A stretch of 37,191 nt of DNA from Paenibacillus wynnii (GCF_030812855.1 NZ_JAUSTK010000042.1:1-37191), one strand, 5' to 3'. Shown: positions 8,276 to 16,465, numbered from the stretch's first letter. Made by a program: numbers and translations. Notes: generated by a model from the letters alone, not told the origin.

Positions 8276-8377
8276 AATTCCGCATGTACAAGTGTGGATT
8301 GCCGTGACCCTATCCTATCTAAAACATATTGTAATATGAGACTTTTCTCGAAAAAACTCATATGAGGGGTTGGTTAA

Positions 8378-9115
8378 ATGAATGCTGCACCCTATAGCTC
8401 AGCAGCCCTACAAGGTGTATCTATTATCACTTGTACGAATCGTCAAAACTATTTAGTCAACCTGTTTCAGAATTACAACAGACAACGTTACGCGAAGAAA
8501 GAACTCATCATTATTATCAATAACAACAAAATCCCGCTCTTACCCTATCAAAAATTAGCTGAAAAATATAAAAATATAAAAATATTTCGCAAACCTGAAC
8601 ATCATTCTCTTGGGGCATGTCTAAATTACGCCGTAAAGAAAACCAAATACAGCTATATCGCCAAATTTGATGACGACGATTATTACGCTCCCAACTATTT
8701 GACCAACAGCTTGCAATCCTTTAAAAGAACTAACGCGGATATCATCGGAAAACGGGCTCATTATATGTATTTACGCGGATCAAAGACTCTTATCCTCCGT
8801 TTTCCGCAGGATGAGAATCGATTCGTTACTAGACTTCCGGGTGCTACGCTTATCATTAAACGAGATGTATTTGACCATGTTGGATTTCCTAATCAAAATG
8901 TGGGTGAAGACGATCTTTTTTGCATGAGAAGTAAGAAGAAGGGGTACAAGGTATATTCTGCAGATAAATATAATTTTGTCGCCATACGTAGAAAAAACTC
9001 CTCGAAACATACATGGATTATCAGCGATAAACAACTTATCTCCAATCATAAAGTAGTTCCCAATATTAAAAATTATAAGAAATTTGTGCAGAAAAGCTCA
9101 AAGGGCGTCCATTGA
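8378..9115 (+). CDS. GT-A family glycosyltransferase (family 2-like), paralogue 1
   Basis: 245-aa protein with a GT2-type fold: nucleotide-binding start GVSIITCTNR, a KELIIIINNN strand, ASLG-like SLGACLNYA, the metal-binding DxD region FDDDDYY at 97-103, and a downstream GEDD at 176-179 matching the ED acid motif used as catalytic base in inverting GT2 enzymes. No signal peptide or membrane segment is visible, so it probably acts in the cytosol. The ATG follows GAGGGG. The next gene is a full-length paralogue only 3 bp away. Donor and acceptor are unknown; small glycosyltransferases like this are often involved in spore-coat or cell-surface glycans. Confidence 0.85.
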   Translation: MNAAPYSSAALQGVSIITCTNRQNYLVNLFQNYNRQRYAKKELIIIINNNKIPLLPYQKLAEKYKNIKIFRKPEHHSLGACLNYAVKKTKYSYIAKFDDDDYYAPNYLTNSLQSFKRTNADIIGKRAHYMYLRGSKTLILRFPQDENRFVTRLPGATLIIKRDVFDHVGFPNQNVGEDDLFCMRSKKKGYKVYSADKYNFVAIRRKNSSKHTWIISDKQLISNHKVVPNIKNYKKFVQKSSKGVH

Positions 9116-9118
9116 TTT

Positions 9119-9835
9119 ATGAAAACAGACCGATTTCATGCCCCGAATGCTATTTCTATTGTTACTTGTACGAAACGTCCCGACTGTCTAAATACACTAT
9201 TTGAAAATTATCAAAGACAGAATTACAAGAATAAAGAGCTTATTGTCATTCTTAATAAGAACAGCTTGAAAATGAGCGATTATATTACCGCAGCCAAAAA
9301 ATATACCAACGTAAGGATTTATAGAATGCCTGAAAAGGCTTCACTCGGGCGATGCTTAAATTATGGAGTGCAGATATCGAATTACAGCTACATTGCAAAA
9401 TTTGACGATGATGATTACTACTCGACGAATTATTTAACCGACAGTATGCGCACCCTTCGTAAAACAAACGCTGATATCGTAGGAAAACGGGCCCATTATA
9501 TGAGTCTATCCGATAAAAAACTACTTTTGCTCCGTTATAGCAGCATGGAAAATAAATACGTTTCTATCCTCCAAGGAGCGACCCTCCTAGTCCGTAAGCA
9601 CGTATTCGATCAGATTTCTTTTCCCAATCGAAACAGGGGTGAATGCGTTAAGTTTTGCTCCGATTGCATAGCACATGGCTTTAAAATTTTCTCTGGAAGT
9701 AGATACAACTTTGCTGCGATCCGCAGAAAAAACTCAAAAGATCACACCTGGATCATTAGCTACAAAAAACTCCTAGCGAAGAATGTTAAAGTGCTGAAGA
9801 TGGAAAATTTCAAGAAGTATGTAAGTCGGAGATGA
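9119..9835 (+). CDS. GT-A family glycosyltransferase, paralogue 2 with altered ED motif
   Basis: 238-aa paralogue of the preceding protein, collinear from start to end. Shared blocks include IVTCTKR, SLGRCLNYG, YSYIAKFDDDDYY (metal-binding Asp at 95-99), NADIVGKRAHYM and RRKNSKDHTWIIS. The GEDD motif of paralogue 1 is replaced here by GECVKFC (174-180), so the conserved acidic pair that usually supplies the catalytic base is missing. Either catalysis uses another residue or the protein is a non-catalytic partner. Start ATG is 3 bp after the upstream stop and the pair is surely co-transcribed. Codon use and AT-richness match paralogue 1, consistent with tandem duplication. Confidence 0.83.
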   Translation: MKTDRFHAPNAISIVTCTKRPDCLNTLFENYQRQNYKNKELIVILNKNSLKMSDYITAAKKYTNVRIYRMPEKASLGRCLNYGVQISNYSYIAKFDDDDYYSTNYLTDSMRTLRKTNADIVGKRAHYMSLSDKKLLLLRYSSMENKYVSILQGATLLVRKHVFDQISFPNRNRGECVKFCSDCIAHGFKIFSGSRYNFAAIRRKNSKDHTWIISYKKLLAKNVKVLKMENFKKYVSRR

Positions 9836-10017
9836 GTTTTTGCTATTTCTTTTGAAAAGGATACTATAACGGGGTGCAAAATTTGCATCTCTTTTTATAT
9901 TTAAGGAATATTACGAATCATTGTGCCCCGCTAATCTCTTTCCTCTCTTTGCTTCGCAATTTACTACGAAAATAGGGCGAAGCTATACATATCCTCTGCG
10001 TTTATACTTTTATTATA

Positions 10018-10062
10018 TTGACATGATATATATCGGTCTGATATATTATGGTCGTGATATAC
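10018..10062 (+). promoter_or_regulatory. Promoter and repeated TGATATA boxes upstream of padR-SDR
   Basis: TTGACA (10018-10023) followed after 18 bp by TATATT (10042-10047) is a plausible sigma-A promoter. Overlapping it are three GATATA motifs at 10025, 10040 and 10056, spaced 15 and 16 bp. Such evenly spaced A/T boxes across the promoter suggest an operator, most simply for the PadR regulator encoded next. Confidence 0.5.
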
Positions 10063-10093
10063 AAATATTTCTAAACTCCAAGGAGGGCAAATT

Positions 10094-10636
10094 TTGAACA
10101 GTCAGGATGTTATTTTAGGCATGCTTATGAAAGAAGCGTTGACTGGATACGAAATAAAACAGTTACTGGAAAATGTATTCTCTAATTTCTATAGTTCTAG
10201 TTATGGAACGATTTACCCCACACTTGCCCGAATGGAAAAGGCCGGATTGATAACTAAGGAAATTGTGCTCCAGGACGGTAAGCCTAACAAGAATCTTTTA
10301 AACATAACGCCTAAAGGCAGAGATAGTTTTAACGCCTATTTACTAGCCCCACTAGAAGGAGACAGTATTAAGAAATCTGATTTTATGATGAGGCTTTATT
10401 TTGGTGAATTCGTCGGGTATGACAAGGTGATTATTTGGTTGAAACAAGCCCAAGAGGAATCGCACACAAAATTAGATCAATTACTTGAGCAGTATTCGCT
10501 TTTTAAAGATGAAATGCACCCAGCACAGATCATCTGCATCCAAATTGGGATAGAAGAATATAAAGCTAAACTTAAAACCATTGCCGAGGGATTGGTAAGT
10601 TTGGAACAGTTATTGCAAAAGGAGGAATTGTTATGA
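10094..10636 (+). CDS. PadR family transcriptional regulator
   Basis: 180-aa PadR-type repressor. The N-terminal winged helix (about 1-85) contains LGMLMKEALTGYEIKQLLE and the family-typical SSYGTIYPTLARMEKAGLI, followed by a C-terminal helical dimerisation domain (Vir_act_alpha_C type, about 95-175) rich in Leu, Glu and Lys. Translation starts at TTG, 8 bases after AAGGAGGG. It overlaps the SDR gene by ATGA, so regulator and enzyme form one operon and probably share a small-molecule signal. Such PadR proteins often repress their own operon. Confidence 0.9.
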   Translation: MNSQDVILGMLMKEALTGYEIKQLLENVFSNFYSSSYGTIYPTLARMEKAGLITKEIVLQDGKPNKNLLNITPKGRDSFNAYLLAPLEGDSIKKSDFMMRLYFGEFVGYDKVIIWLKQAQEESHTKLDQLLEQYSLFKDEMHPAQIICIQIGIEEYKAKLKTIAEGLVSLEQLLQKEELL

Positions 10637-11451
10637 AAACCATTTTTATCACGGGTGCTTCATCGGGCATTGGGAGAGCCACAGTAAACCATTTTGCTGA
10701 AAGAGGATGGAATGTAGTAGCCACGATGCGTTCACCTGAACAAGAAACTGAATTCATAACAATTGATAATGTGTTGGTACTAAGGCTTGATGTGGAGAAA
10801 GAAGATACTATTCAAACTGCCTTAGCAGAAGCCATTCAGCGGTTTGGTAAAATTGATGTTCTTCTCAATAATGCTGGATATGGAACCATGGGTCTGATAG
10901 AAGTAGCTACGGATGAGCAGATTAGGAGACAATTTGAAGTGAATGTTTTTGGTCTTATCCATATGACTAAAGCCATGTTGCCACATTTTAGATCTAATCA
11001 AGAAGGTATGCTGATTAATATCTCTTCTATGGGAGGGAAAGTAACTTTTCCTACGATGTCTCTGTATCATTCATCTAAATTTGCGGTAGAAGGTTTTTCT
11101 GAATCGGTATCTTATGAATTAGCATCACAAAACATCAAAGTAAAGTTGATTGAACCAGGTGCTATTAATACGGACTTTGGCGGAAGATCGATGGAGTTCT
11201 TTTTTAATGATGCATTAGAGGACTATAAGCCGTTTACTACTGCATTTTTGGGTAAACTGGGTGAGATGGAGAAACAGCCATCCTATGCTTCGCCTCCAGA
11301 GATTGTTGCTGAAACCATATATCAAGCGGCCACAGACGGTACAAGTCAATTCCGATATGTAGTCGGAGAAGATGCAAAGATGCTCATCCATATGAAAGAA
11401 AATACGAATGAAGAAGAGTATCTAACTAATATAGCTCAGCATTTTTCTTGA
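10633..11451 (+). CDS. Short-chain dehydrogenase/reductase (SDR)
   Basis: 272-aa classical SDR. Rossmann motif TGASSGIG at 7-14, NNAG at 79-82, an active-site Ser in the NISSMGG segment (about 131-132), and catalytic Tyr145 and Lys149 in YHSSK. All catalytic residues are present. NAD(P)-dependent oxidoreduction of an unidentified carbonyl or alcohol substrate is expected in the cytosol. The ATG overlaps the padR stop (ATGA) and has AAAGGAGG within the padR coding end. A hairpin at 11467-11490 follows. Confidence 0.9.
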   Translation: MKTIFITGASSGIGRATVNHFAERGWNVVATMRSPEQETEFITIDNVLVLRLDVEKEDTIQTALAEAIQRFGKIDVLLNNAGYGTMGLIEVATDEQIRRQFEVNVFGLIHMTKAMLPHFRSNQEGMLINISSMGGKVTFPTMSLYHSSKFAVEGFSESVSYELASQNIKVKLIEPGAINTDFGGRSMEFFFNDALEDYKPFTTAFLGKLGEMEKQPSYASPPEIVAETIYQAATDGTSQFRYVVGEDAKMLIHMKENTNEEEYLTNIAQHFS

Positions 11452-11466
11452 AAAGAGGGGAATTTA

Positions 11467-11490
11467 AAGGGCACTCCTCTGAGTGCCCTT
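11467..11490 (+). terminator. Terminator hairpin after the padR-SDR operon
   Basis: Perfect 10-bp stem AAGGGCACTC / GAGTGCCCTT with a CTCT loop, 15 bp after the SDR stop. Only a short T-content follows, so it may act as a stabilising end or a weak intrinsic terminator. It is symmetric and could also serve the convergent gene ending at 11537. Confidence 0.65.
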
Positions 11491-11536
11491 ATCTGTTAAT
11501 AACAAATTACATCAATTATTAGTTAAGCTTGAGAGC

Positions 11537-11926
11537 TTATTTCTCATTTAAAAAATTGTTCAACTCACAATCGATGAAATATTCCTTGTAGAGCACATCG
11601 CCACTTTCTGGGAAATAAGGCACTTCAATCGTTTGAGCACCGGAAGTAACGTTTTTAAAAATAAGGAGTCCCTCCGGACCTTTTTCCAAAGCAACCTGAG
11701 CAGCGCCTTTTCTATCGGATGCGTTTATTTTATCGACAATCTTCTTAAGGACGTCCGGATTATCCACTGTTATGATTGGGTTGCCGGGGTTATGGATATC
11801 GGAGTCTATTTCCAACTGGCTGAATGCTTGCTCAACTAAAAGTGAAGATGGATCACTGTTTTCTTTGTTGCTACAAGATAGTATAGATCCCGTGCCAAGG
11901 ATGAGGATAATTAAGAGTTTCCACAT
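11537..11926 (-). CDS. Small hypothetical lipoprotein
   Basis: 129-aa protein with a short hydrophobic signal (LLIILILGTG) and a lipobox ending ILSC at Cys18, so it is probably anchored to the outer face of the membrane. The mature part has no motif I recognise. It includes VDNPDVLKKIVDKINASDRKG and looks like a compact alpha/beta domain of about 100 residues. AAGGAG precedes the ATG. It stands alone between the convergent SDR gene and the MerR gene upstream on the same strand. Confidence 0.75.
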   Translation of the reverse strand: MWKLLIILILGTGSILSCSNKENSDPSSLLVEQAFSQLEIDSDIHNPGNPIITVDNPDVLKKIVDKINASDRKGAAQVALEKGPEGLLIFKNVTSGAQTIEVPYFPESGDVLYKEYFIDCELNNFLNEK

Positions 11927-12041
11927 AACTTCATCTCCTTATTATTAAAGACGTCATTAGGAAAATAAAGTTACATAGGACGGTTCACCGTGCTGGCTGA
12001 AGCGAATCTCTATAGAATCGATGCGTTCCGGTAATTCTACC

Positions 12042-13025
12042 TTACGATTCCTTTAACTTAATTGGGAATAGCAAATCAAGTTGATGTTCATCGCTCTCCG
12101 GCCAATGATGATGGCAATGGTAGACGTAGTTTAAATGTTCTTCTAATAATCCACCCATGTATTCCCCATGGTCATTCAATGTATCGGCTTCATACTTCGC
12201 ATTATTCTGACATACCCAGTCCGATAACAACTTCCACTCGTGGAAGTTTCCTAAGGTAATCGTATGTGCTGCATACAAACCGCCGGCAACCTGCTTCTTC
12301 ACGAGAGGGGCAGGAACATCCAAATTGTCAGGGATAGTGACCCATAGCTCATATCCATAATGGGGTCTATCCGGAGAAGGGTTCGGGTGGTTAAACCCAA
12401 ATACACGGGCTTCCGGCTTGATGCTGTATAGACCAACCTTCTGCATAAATTCTGCCATCCACTCTCCAGCATGCTCCTCGGGGCTTTCACCAATATAGTG
12501 ACTTACCGCTACCGTGCAGGGCGGAACGTGCACAATCCTCACATTTTCAAGTGTCACTATTTTCTCTGCTGCCTTGTTCAATTCAGTCATTGACTTTTCC
12601 TCCTTTAAATCGAAATGAGATAAGGAGGATAAGGACTCTAGTAGAGTTTCATCAGACAAGAGATCAGCGTTGATTTCAAGCACGTGATTTTCTTCCAATC
12701 CTTTAATAAGCCTCGATAGAATTCCTTTGATCGTTTCCAATGACTCCATCTTACTATTTAAATCTTTTACTTTCTCCTTAAAAATATCTACAGCTGTTAC
12801 TGCATCTTCATTCTCAAGGATGACAGCAATTTGTTTTAAGGGAATACTTAATTTCCTTAAGATCATGATCTGCTGCAGACGTTGAAGAGAAAATTGATCG
12901 TAAGTTCTATACGCATAACCTTCTTTTTTCGTACTTCCTATAAGCCCTAGCTGCTCATAATATCGAAGTGTTCGGGTCGTTACCTGGAATACCCTTGATA
13001 CTTCGCTGATGGTTACCAAATCCAC
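12042..13025 (-). CDS. MerR family regulator with GyrI-like effector-binding domain
   Basis: 327-aa protein. N-terminal MerR winged helix (ISEVSRVFQVTTRTLRYYEQLGLI, about 6-29, with the following wing to about 75), a coiled-coil linker (about 85-115), and a C-terminal AraC/GyrI-type small-molecule binding domain (about 155-327; motifs VPPCTVAVSHYIG and YGYELWVTIP). This architecture resembles BmrR-type multidrug or ligand-responsive activators. Start is GTG after GGAAAGGGGG. No efflux pump is adjacent, so its target is either its own promoter or distant. The effector cannot be inferred. Confidence 0.88.
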   Translation of the reverse strand: MDLVTISEVSRVFQVTTRTLRYYEQLGLIGSTKKEGYAYRTYDQFSLQRLQQIMILRKLSIPLKQIAVILENEDAVTAVDIFKEKVKDLNSKMESLETIKGILSRLIKGLEENHVLEINADLLSDETLLESLSSLSHFDLKEEKSMTELNKAAEKIVTLENVRIVHVPPCTVAVSHYIGESPEEHAGEWMAEFMQKVGLYSIKPEARVFGFNHPNPSPDRPHYGYELWVTIPDNLDVPAPLVKKQVAGGLYAAHTITLGNFHEWKLLSDWVCQNNAKYEADTLNDHGEYMGGLLEEHLNYVYHCHHHWPESDEHQLDLLFPIKLKES

Positions 13026-13051
13026 ATTTATCCCCCTTTCCTTAATCGAAG

Positions 13052-13080
13052 TTTAAAGTACGCCGCGACGTCAAAGTCAA
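13052..13080 (-). promoter_or_regulatory. Candidate promoter of the MerR-type regulator
   Basis: On the minus strand TTGACT (13075-13080) and TTTAAA (13052-13057) are separated by 17 bp. The spacer contains the GACGTC palindrome. The -10 is imperfect, so this is a moderate call. Confidence 0.4.
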
Positions 13081-13652
13081 TATACTGGCTTCAGATTAAT
13101 TAGAGATTGACCAAAACCAGAAGCTGTATCAAAGGCTTCAGACATATAACATATTCTTGACTAAGTACCGGGAACCCTTTTGGGGAGGGGTCTATTATGT
13201 AGTAGTAACTATAGAGTATGTTTAGACTTTGAGTATCCAACCGTGAGCGGCCTTGCGAAGATGAATAGGCGTTCATGTAGGACTATAAGAGTAGAAGTAT
13301 CTCCTCGGGTATCCGCGCCAAATACGGAAAATCGTCTACCTACATGGGTGTCAATTTATATAGTTGCACAATCTACACTTATATTTCTCCCTTAGCACAC
13401 TTTAGGGGGTTTAATTGCACTTTATACACTTATTTTTGGGTATTCCGGGGTTTACCCGGCATATTCGTGTTTTTAGTTGCACAAATTACATCTATTCATA
13501 CATCACAACGCCAAAAGCTAGAAATAAGTGTATAAGATACATCTATTTTACTGATGCCTCCGAAAAATTCATCTAAAACCTAAAATCACGCATGATAAGA
13601 AACCGTGTTTACAATTGATTTTATTGGAACTTTGAAGTACGATGTATTTGAT
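13081..13652. other. Non-coding, repeat-rich stretch
   Basis: No convincing gene here. The 13180-13395 region is open in one frame but has no ribosome binding site and no recognisable protein. From 13361 to 13548 it holds several copies of a short module resembling TTGCACTTTATACACTTATT (around 13361, 13410 and 13473). It also has a near-palindromic unit at 13522-13548 built from AAATAAGTGTAT and ATACATCTATTT. The same module type occurs in the window-flanking inverted repeats. Confidence 0.6.
13361..13548. repeat. Cluster of TTGCAC/TACACTTAT modules
   Basis: Three direct copies begin near 13361, 13410 and 13473, and one dyad lies at 13522-13548 with 12-base arms and one mismatch. The module at 13410 is almost the same as the sequence in the terminal repeat arm (about 37060-37076 and 37099-37110). 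The copies are imperfect and variably spaced, so this is a degenerate family and not a clean tandem repeat. Confidence 0.6.
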
Positions 13653-13666
13653 TGAAATCGATTTCA
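13653..13666. promoter_or_regulatory. cre-like palindrome 1
   Basis: TGAAATCGATTTCA is a perfect 14-bp palindrome with a central CG and satisfies the CcpA cre consensus TGWNANCGNTNWCA at every position. It would also suit another LacI-family repressor. Its centre is 60 bp upstream of the second site. Confidence 0.65.
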
Positions 13667-13707
13667 TTAATAGCTGTATTTCCATCCTGAATCCCCAACC
13701 TAATGAG

Positions 13708-13731
13708 TAAAATGAAATCGATTTCATTTTA
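13708..13731. promoter_or_regulatory. cre-like palindrome 2 (24-bp perfect dyad)
   Basis: The same 14-bp core as site 1, extended on both sides to a perfect 24-bp palindrome, 30 bp before the GH30 start codon. The position suits repression by promoter occlusion or roadblock. Two identical cores point to cooperative or looping control of the glycosidase by CcpA or a LacI-type regulator. Confidence 0.7.
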
Positions 13732-13761
13732 AACCCCATTACGAGAGGAGTTTTAATTTCA

Positions 13762-15015
13762 ATGAGAAAGTTGATGTGCACGGTCTTGATGGCTTCATTA
13801 ATTACGGTAAGCGGAAGTATCGCAAGCGGACCCGTCTCAGCCGCCGGTGAGCAAGCAGAGGTATGGATTTCATCCTCCGATCCAAACACGGAGCCTGCTG
13901 TAGGACTCAGCCCAAGTGCCCGCCTGTCCCGCATAGGGGATAAGGCATTCAGCAGCAGTTCCGGCAGCGCTGACTACACGATTACGGTCAACGAAGGTAC
14001 CACTTATCAGCAGATGGACGGATTCGGAGTCTCCCTCACTGATGCCTCGTCTTGGCTGCTCAATTTCAAGCTGAATGCAACCAAACGAGCCGAGGTGATG
14101 GAGAAGTTATTCGGTTCTTCCGGTATTCGTCTAAGTGTGTTACGGCAGCCGATCGGTAGTTCAGACTTTGCCTGGTCAGCCTATACGTACGACGATGTGG
14201 CCGGAGACACCTCACTCAGCCAGTTCTCGATAAGCCGCGATTTACCTTATATCGTGCCGATGGTCAAGGCAGCCATCGCCAAAAATCCGAACATTAAAGT
14301 ATTCGCCTCCCCGTGGAGTGCTCCGGCCTGGATGAAATACTCCAACTCTCTAAATACCGGTAAGCTTAAAGCTGAGAATTATCAGACGTACGCCGATTAC
14401 TTCAAAAAATACATTCAGGCCTATCAAGCCCAAGGCATTCCAATCTATGCTGTCACACCTCAGAATGAACCTAAGTACGAAACAAGTGCATATCCTTCCA
14501 TGGGAATGAGCGAGCAGGACGAGGTTGGATTCATCGGAGACTACCTGGGTCCTACCCTTCGCAATGCCGGCATTAATACAAAAATCATCACCTTCGATCA
14601 CAATTACCTGGATTGGAGTTTCCCGAATACGGTCATCCAGAATCTTAAGAATGCGGGCAAAGCCAGCTATGTTGCCGGCAGCGCGTTCCATCATTATGAT
14701 AGCGGAGACGGCTCTCAGATGACTTTGATGCATAATGCACATCCCGATAAGGATGTTTGGTTCACAGAGGGGGGCTTCGGGACTTGGAACGATCAGCAAA
14801 ACGAAACCTCCCAAGGCTTTGATAACATGATTTCGGAATTCATCAATATTACACGCAATTGGTCCAAATCGGTTATTCTCTGGAACGCCGCCCTAGATCA
14901 AAAGGATGGTCCAACGTTACTCGCCGCCTATAATACCAATCGGGGCATGGTTACCATTCAGAACTCTGACAACCGCAACGATAATCCTGAGAACGCTGTC
15001 ACGTATACCAAATAG
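13762..15015 (+). CDS. Secreted GH30 glycosidase, C-terminally truncated by an amber codon
   Basis: 417-aa product. Signal peptide about 1-28 (cleavage near VSAA-GEQ), then a GH30 TIM barrel with acid/base Glu236 in TPQNEP and nucleophile Glu336 in WFTEGGFG. GH30 enzymes cleave beta-glucosylceramide, beta-1,6-glucan or glucuronoxylan; the subfamily is not certain, but the barrel resembles the glucosylceramidase-like branch. The catalytic barrel is complete. The reading frame stops at TAG (15013-15015) within the linker to the C-terminal beta-sandwich, whose sequence continues downstream in the same frame. GH30 proteins normally need this sandwich, so the product may be unstable. GAGGAG precedes the ATG. 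Confidence 0.85.
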   Translation: MRKLMCTVLMASLITVSGSIASGPVSAAGEQAEVWISSSDPNTEPAVGLSPSARLSRIGDKAFSSSSGSADYTITVNEGTTYQQMDGFGVSLTDASSWLLNFKLNATKRAEVMEKLFGSSGIRLSVLRQPIGSSDFAWSAYTYDDVAGDTSLSQFSISRDLPYIVPMVKAAIAKNPNIKVFASPWSAPAWMKYSNSLNTGKLKAENYQTYADYFKKYIQAYQAQGIPIYAVTPQNEPKYETSAYPSMGMSEQDEVGFIGDYLGPTLRNAGINTKIITFDHNYLDWSFPNTVIQNLKNAGKASYVAGSAFHHYDSGDGSQMTLMHNAHPDKDVWFTEGGFGTWNDQQNETSQGFDNMISEFINITRNWSKSVILWNAALDQKDGPTLLAAYNTNRGMVTIQNSDNRNDNPENAVTYTK

Positions 15016-15229
15016 CATTATTTACTTGGTCATTTCAGTAAATTTGTGGTTCCGGGGACCTACCGTATTCAATCGAACACCAGTAACGATCTGAAGAATG
15101 TGGCCTTTACAAATCCAGATGGGTCCAAGGTTGTTGTCGCCTACAATCCGCAAACCTCAGCCCGAAGTCATGACTTATAAGTGGTACGGCAGTCAATCCT
15201 AGATTTATCCAGCATATAAAAGTGCCTCC
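15016..15229 (+). pseudogene. Detached C-terminal beta-sandwich of the GH30 gene
   Basis: In frame after the TAG at 15013 the sequence reads LLGHFSKFVVPGTYRIQS and then NVAFTNPDGSKVVVAYNP, the standard GH30 C-terminal strands, until a TAA at 15178-15180. A frameshift near 15165-15175 would restore TYKWYGSQS, which then meets another stop at 15200-15202. So the 3' end carries one nonsense codon, one indel and a further stop. The terminator at 15224 is still in place. Confidence 0.8.
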
Positions 15230-15261
15230 CTCCAAGCGGAAATTGGAGAGAGGCTTTTTTT
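15224..15261 (+). terminator. Terminator of the GH30 gene
   Basis: GCCTCCCTCCAA pairs with TTGGAGAGAGGC with one mismatch and a 7-base loop, followed by seven T. A classical intrinsic terminator separating the glycosidase from the germination operon. Confidence 0.88.
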
Positions 15262-15304
15262 GTCTAAGCAGCCATTCAATTTGCAGTAGTAACTTGGAGA
15301 AATA

Positions 15305-15333
15305 GAATAAAATTACAAAAACTTGGAATTATA
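15305..15333 (+). promoter_or_regulatory. Candidate forespore (sigma-G-type) promoter of the ger operon
   Basis: GAATA (15305-15309) and AATTATA (15327-15333) are separated by 17 bp and resemble the sigma-G pattern (GNATR, CATNNTA), except for the first base of the -10. Germinant receptor operons are normally sigma-G dependent, which supports this assignment. Confidence 0.4.
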
Positions 15334-15357
15334 AAGTTGAAAGGAGAAGTGACAAAT

Positions 15358-16464
15358 GTGAAGGGCTTATCCTCATGGCAGTTGTATGGCCTAATGCTTC
15401 TGTTTCAACTGGGTACGAACGTTGTCTTTGGCATTGCAAGCCCTGCTAAGCAGGACGCATGGATTACCGCCGGTATCAGTCTAATTCTGGGCATGGTTCT
15501 CCTCTGGATGTATTCAATGCTGTATGGAACACATGCAAACACCAATTGGTCCGGCTTGTTAAGCTTCGCATTTGGACGATATATCGGAGCGATCTTAAGT
15601 GTGGGCTATGTTTTTATTTTTATTTATTCGGCGGCTCGGAATTTGCGGGACCTCGGCGAACTGACAAATAACTTCTTGCTGCAAATGACTCCGATGTGGT
15701 TTGTTATGGTTATATTTCAATGTTTAGTAACTTATGTTTGTTATGCAGGGGTGCAGCGGTTGGGTAAATTAGCAGAATTGAATGTTCCTATCATTATATT
15801 CCTATTTTTGTTACAAATCATTTTATTGGTAGCTTCCGGAACGATGCGCTTGTCATTGCTGACTCCGGTTGCCGCGGAATGGAAACCGATCTTTACAACT
15901 GTATTTCCGGCAAGCTTAACCGTGCCGTATGCGGAAGTCTTCGCTTTCGCCGCGTTCTGGTCGACGACGATGCCACCCAAGGGCTTCCGTAAGATTGCAA
16001 TCCTATCGGCTGCAACAGCTGGCTTGATGTTTATGGTTTTGGATATCTTGGCAGTCAGCACACTCGGACCGGAAGTATTTTCCCGTTCTTTTTTCCCGCT
16101 AATGACAACTTTTCAAATGGTCAACATTGCCGATTTCATTCAAGACCTTGATCCTTTTATTGTGACCAACTATATGACCAGTGTTTTATTCAAAACATCG
16201 ATTTTCACTTACGCGGCATGCGCGATGATTTCAGACCAGTGGAAGATGAATCACCTTCGGGCGGCCGTCATTCCCGTATCCATTATCGTATGTCTGTTTG
16301 CCATTTACATGGCGGACAACCTTAGTAGTCATCTGTTCACGGGTCATCAATGGGCCGTATGGGTCATATTTTTACCTTTTTTCGTTGTTCTTCCTATGCT
16401 TGCGCTGCTTACAATAAAGCTTAAATCCAAGCTTCAATATAGTCCTAGTAAGGGGGATGGATAG
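15358..16464 (+). CDS. Germinant receptor B subunit (GerB/GerKB family permease-like)
   Basis: 368-aa integral membrane protein of the endospore germination permease family (APC-like), with about ten hydrophobic segments from QLYGLMLLFQLG to the final LPFFVVLPMLALLTI. It would sit in the spore inner membrane and help sense germinants together with the A and C subunits encoded next. An in-frame TTG at 15337 precedes AAAGGAG, so it is not the start; the GTG at 15358, 11 bases after GGAG, is chosen. It overlaps the next gene's start region. The germinant is unknown. Confidence 0.87.
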   Translation: MKGLSSWQLYGLMLLFQLGTNVVFGIASPAKQDAWITAGISLILGMVLLWMYSMLYGTHANTNWSGLLSFAFGRYIGAILSVGYVFIFIYSAARNLRDLGELTNNFLLQMTPMWFVMVIFQCLVTYVCYAGVQRLGKLAELNVPIIIFLFLLQIILLVASGTMRLSLLTPVAAEWKPIFTTVFPASLTVPYAEVFAFAAFWSTTMPPKGFRKIAILSAATAGLMFMVLDILAVSTLGPEVFSRSFFPLMTTFQMVNIADFIQDLDPFIVTNYMTSVLFKTSIFTYAACAMISDQWKMNHLRAAVIPVSIIVCLFAIYMADNLSSHLFTGHQWAVWVIFLPFFVVLPMLALLTIKLKSKLQYSPSKGDG

Positions 16465-16465
16465 A

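Noticed and set aside
13180..13535. Small plus-strand proteins in the 13.0-13.7 kb stretch
   Set aside because: No ribosome binding site, short, overlap repeat modules, and no protein family resemblance. I suspected an IS remnant but could not identify one.
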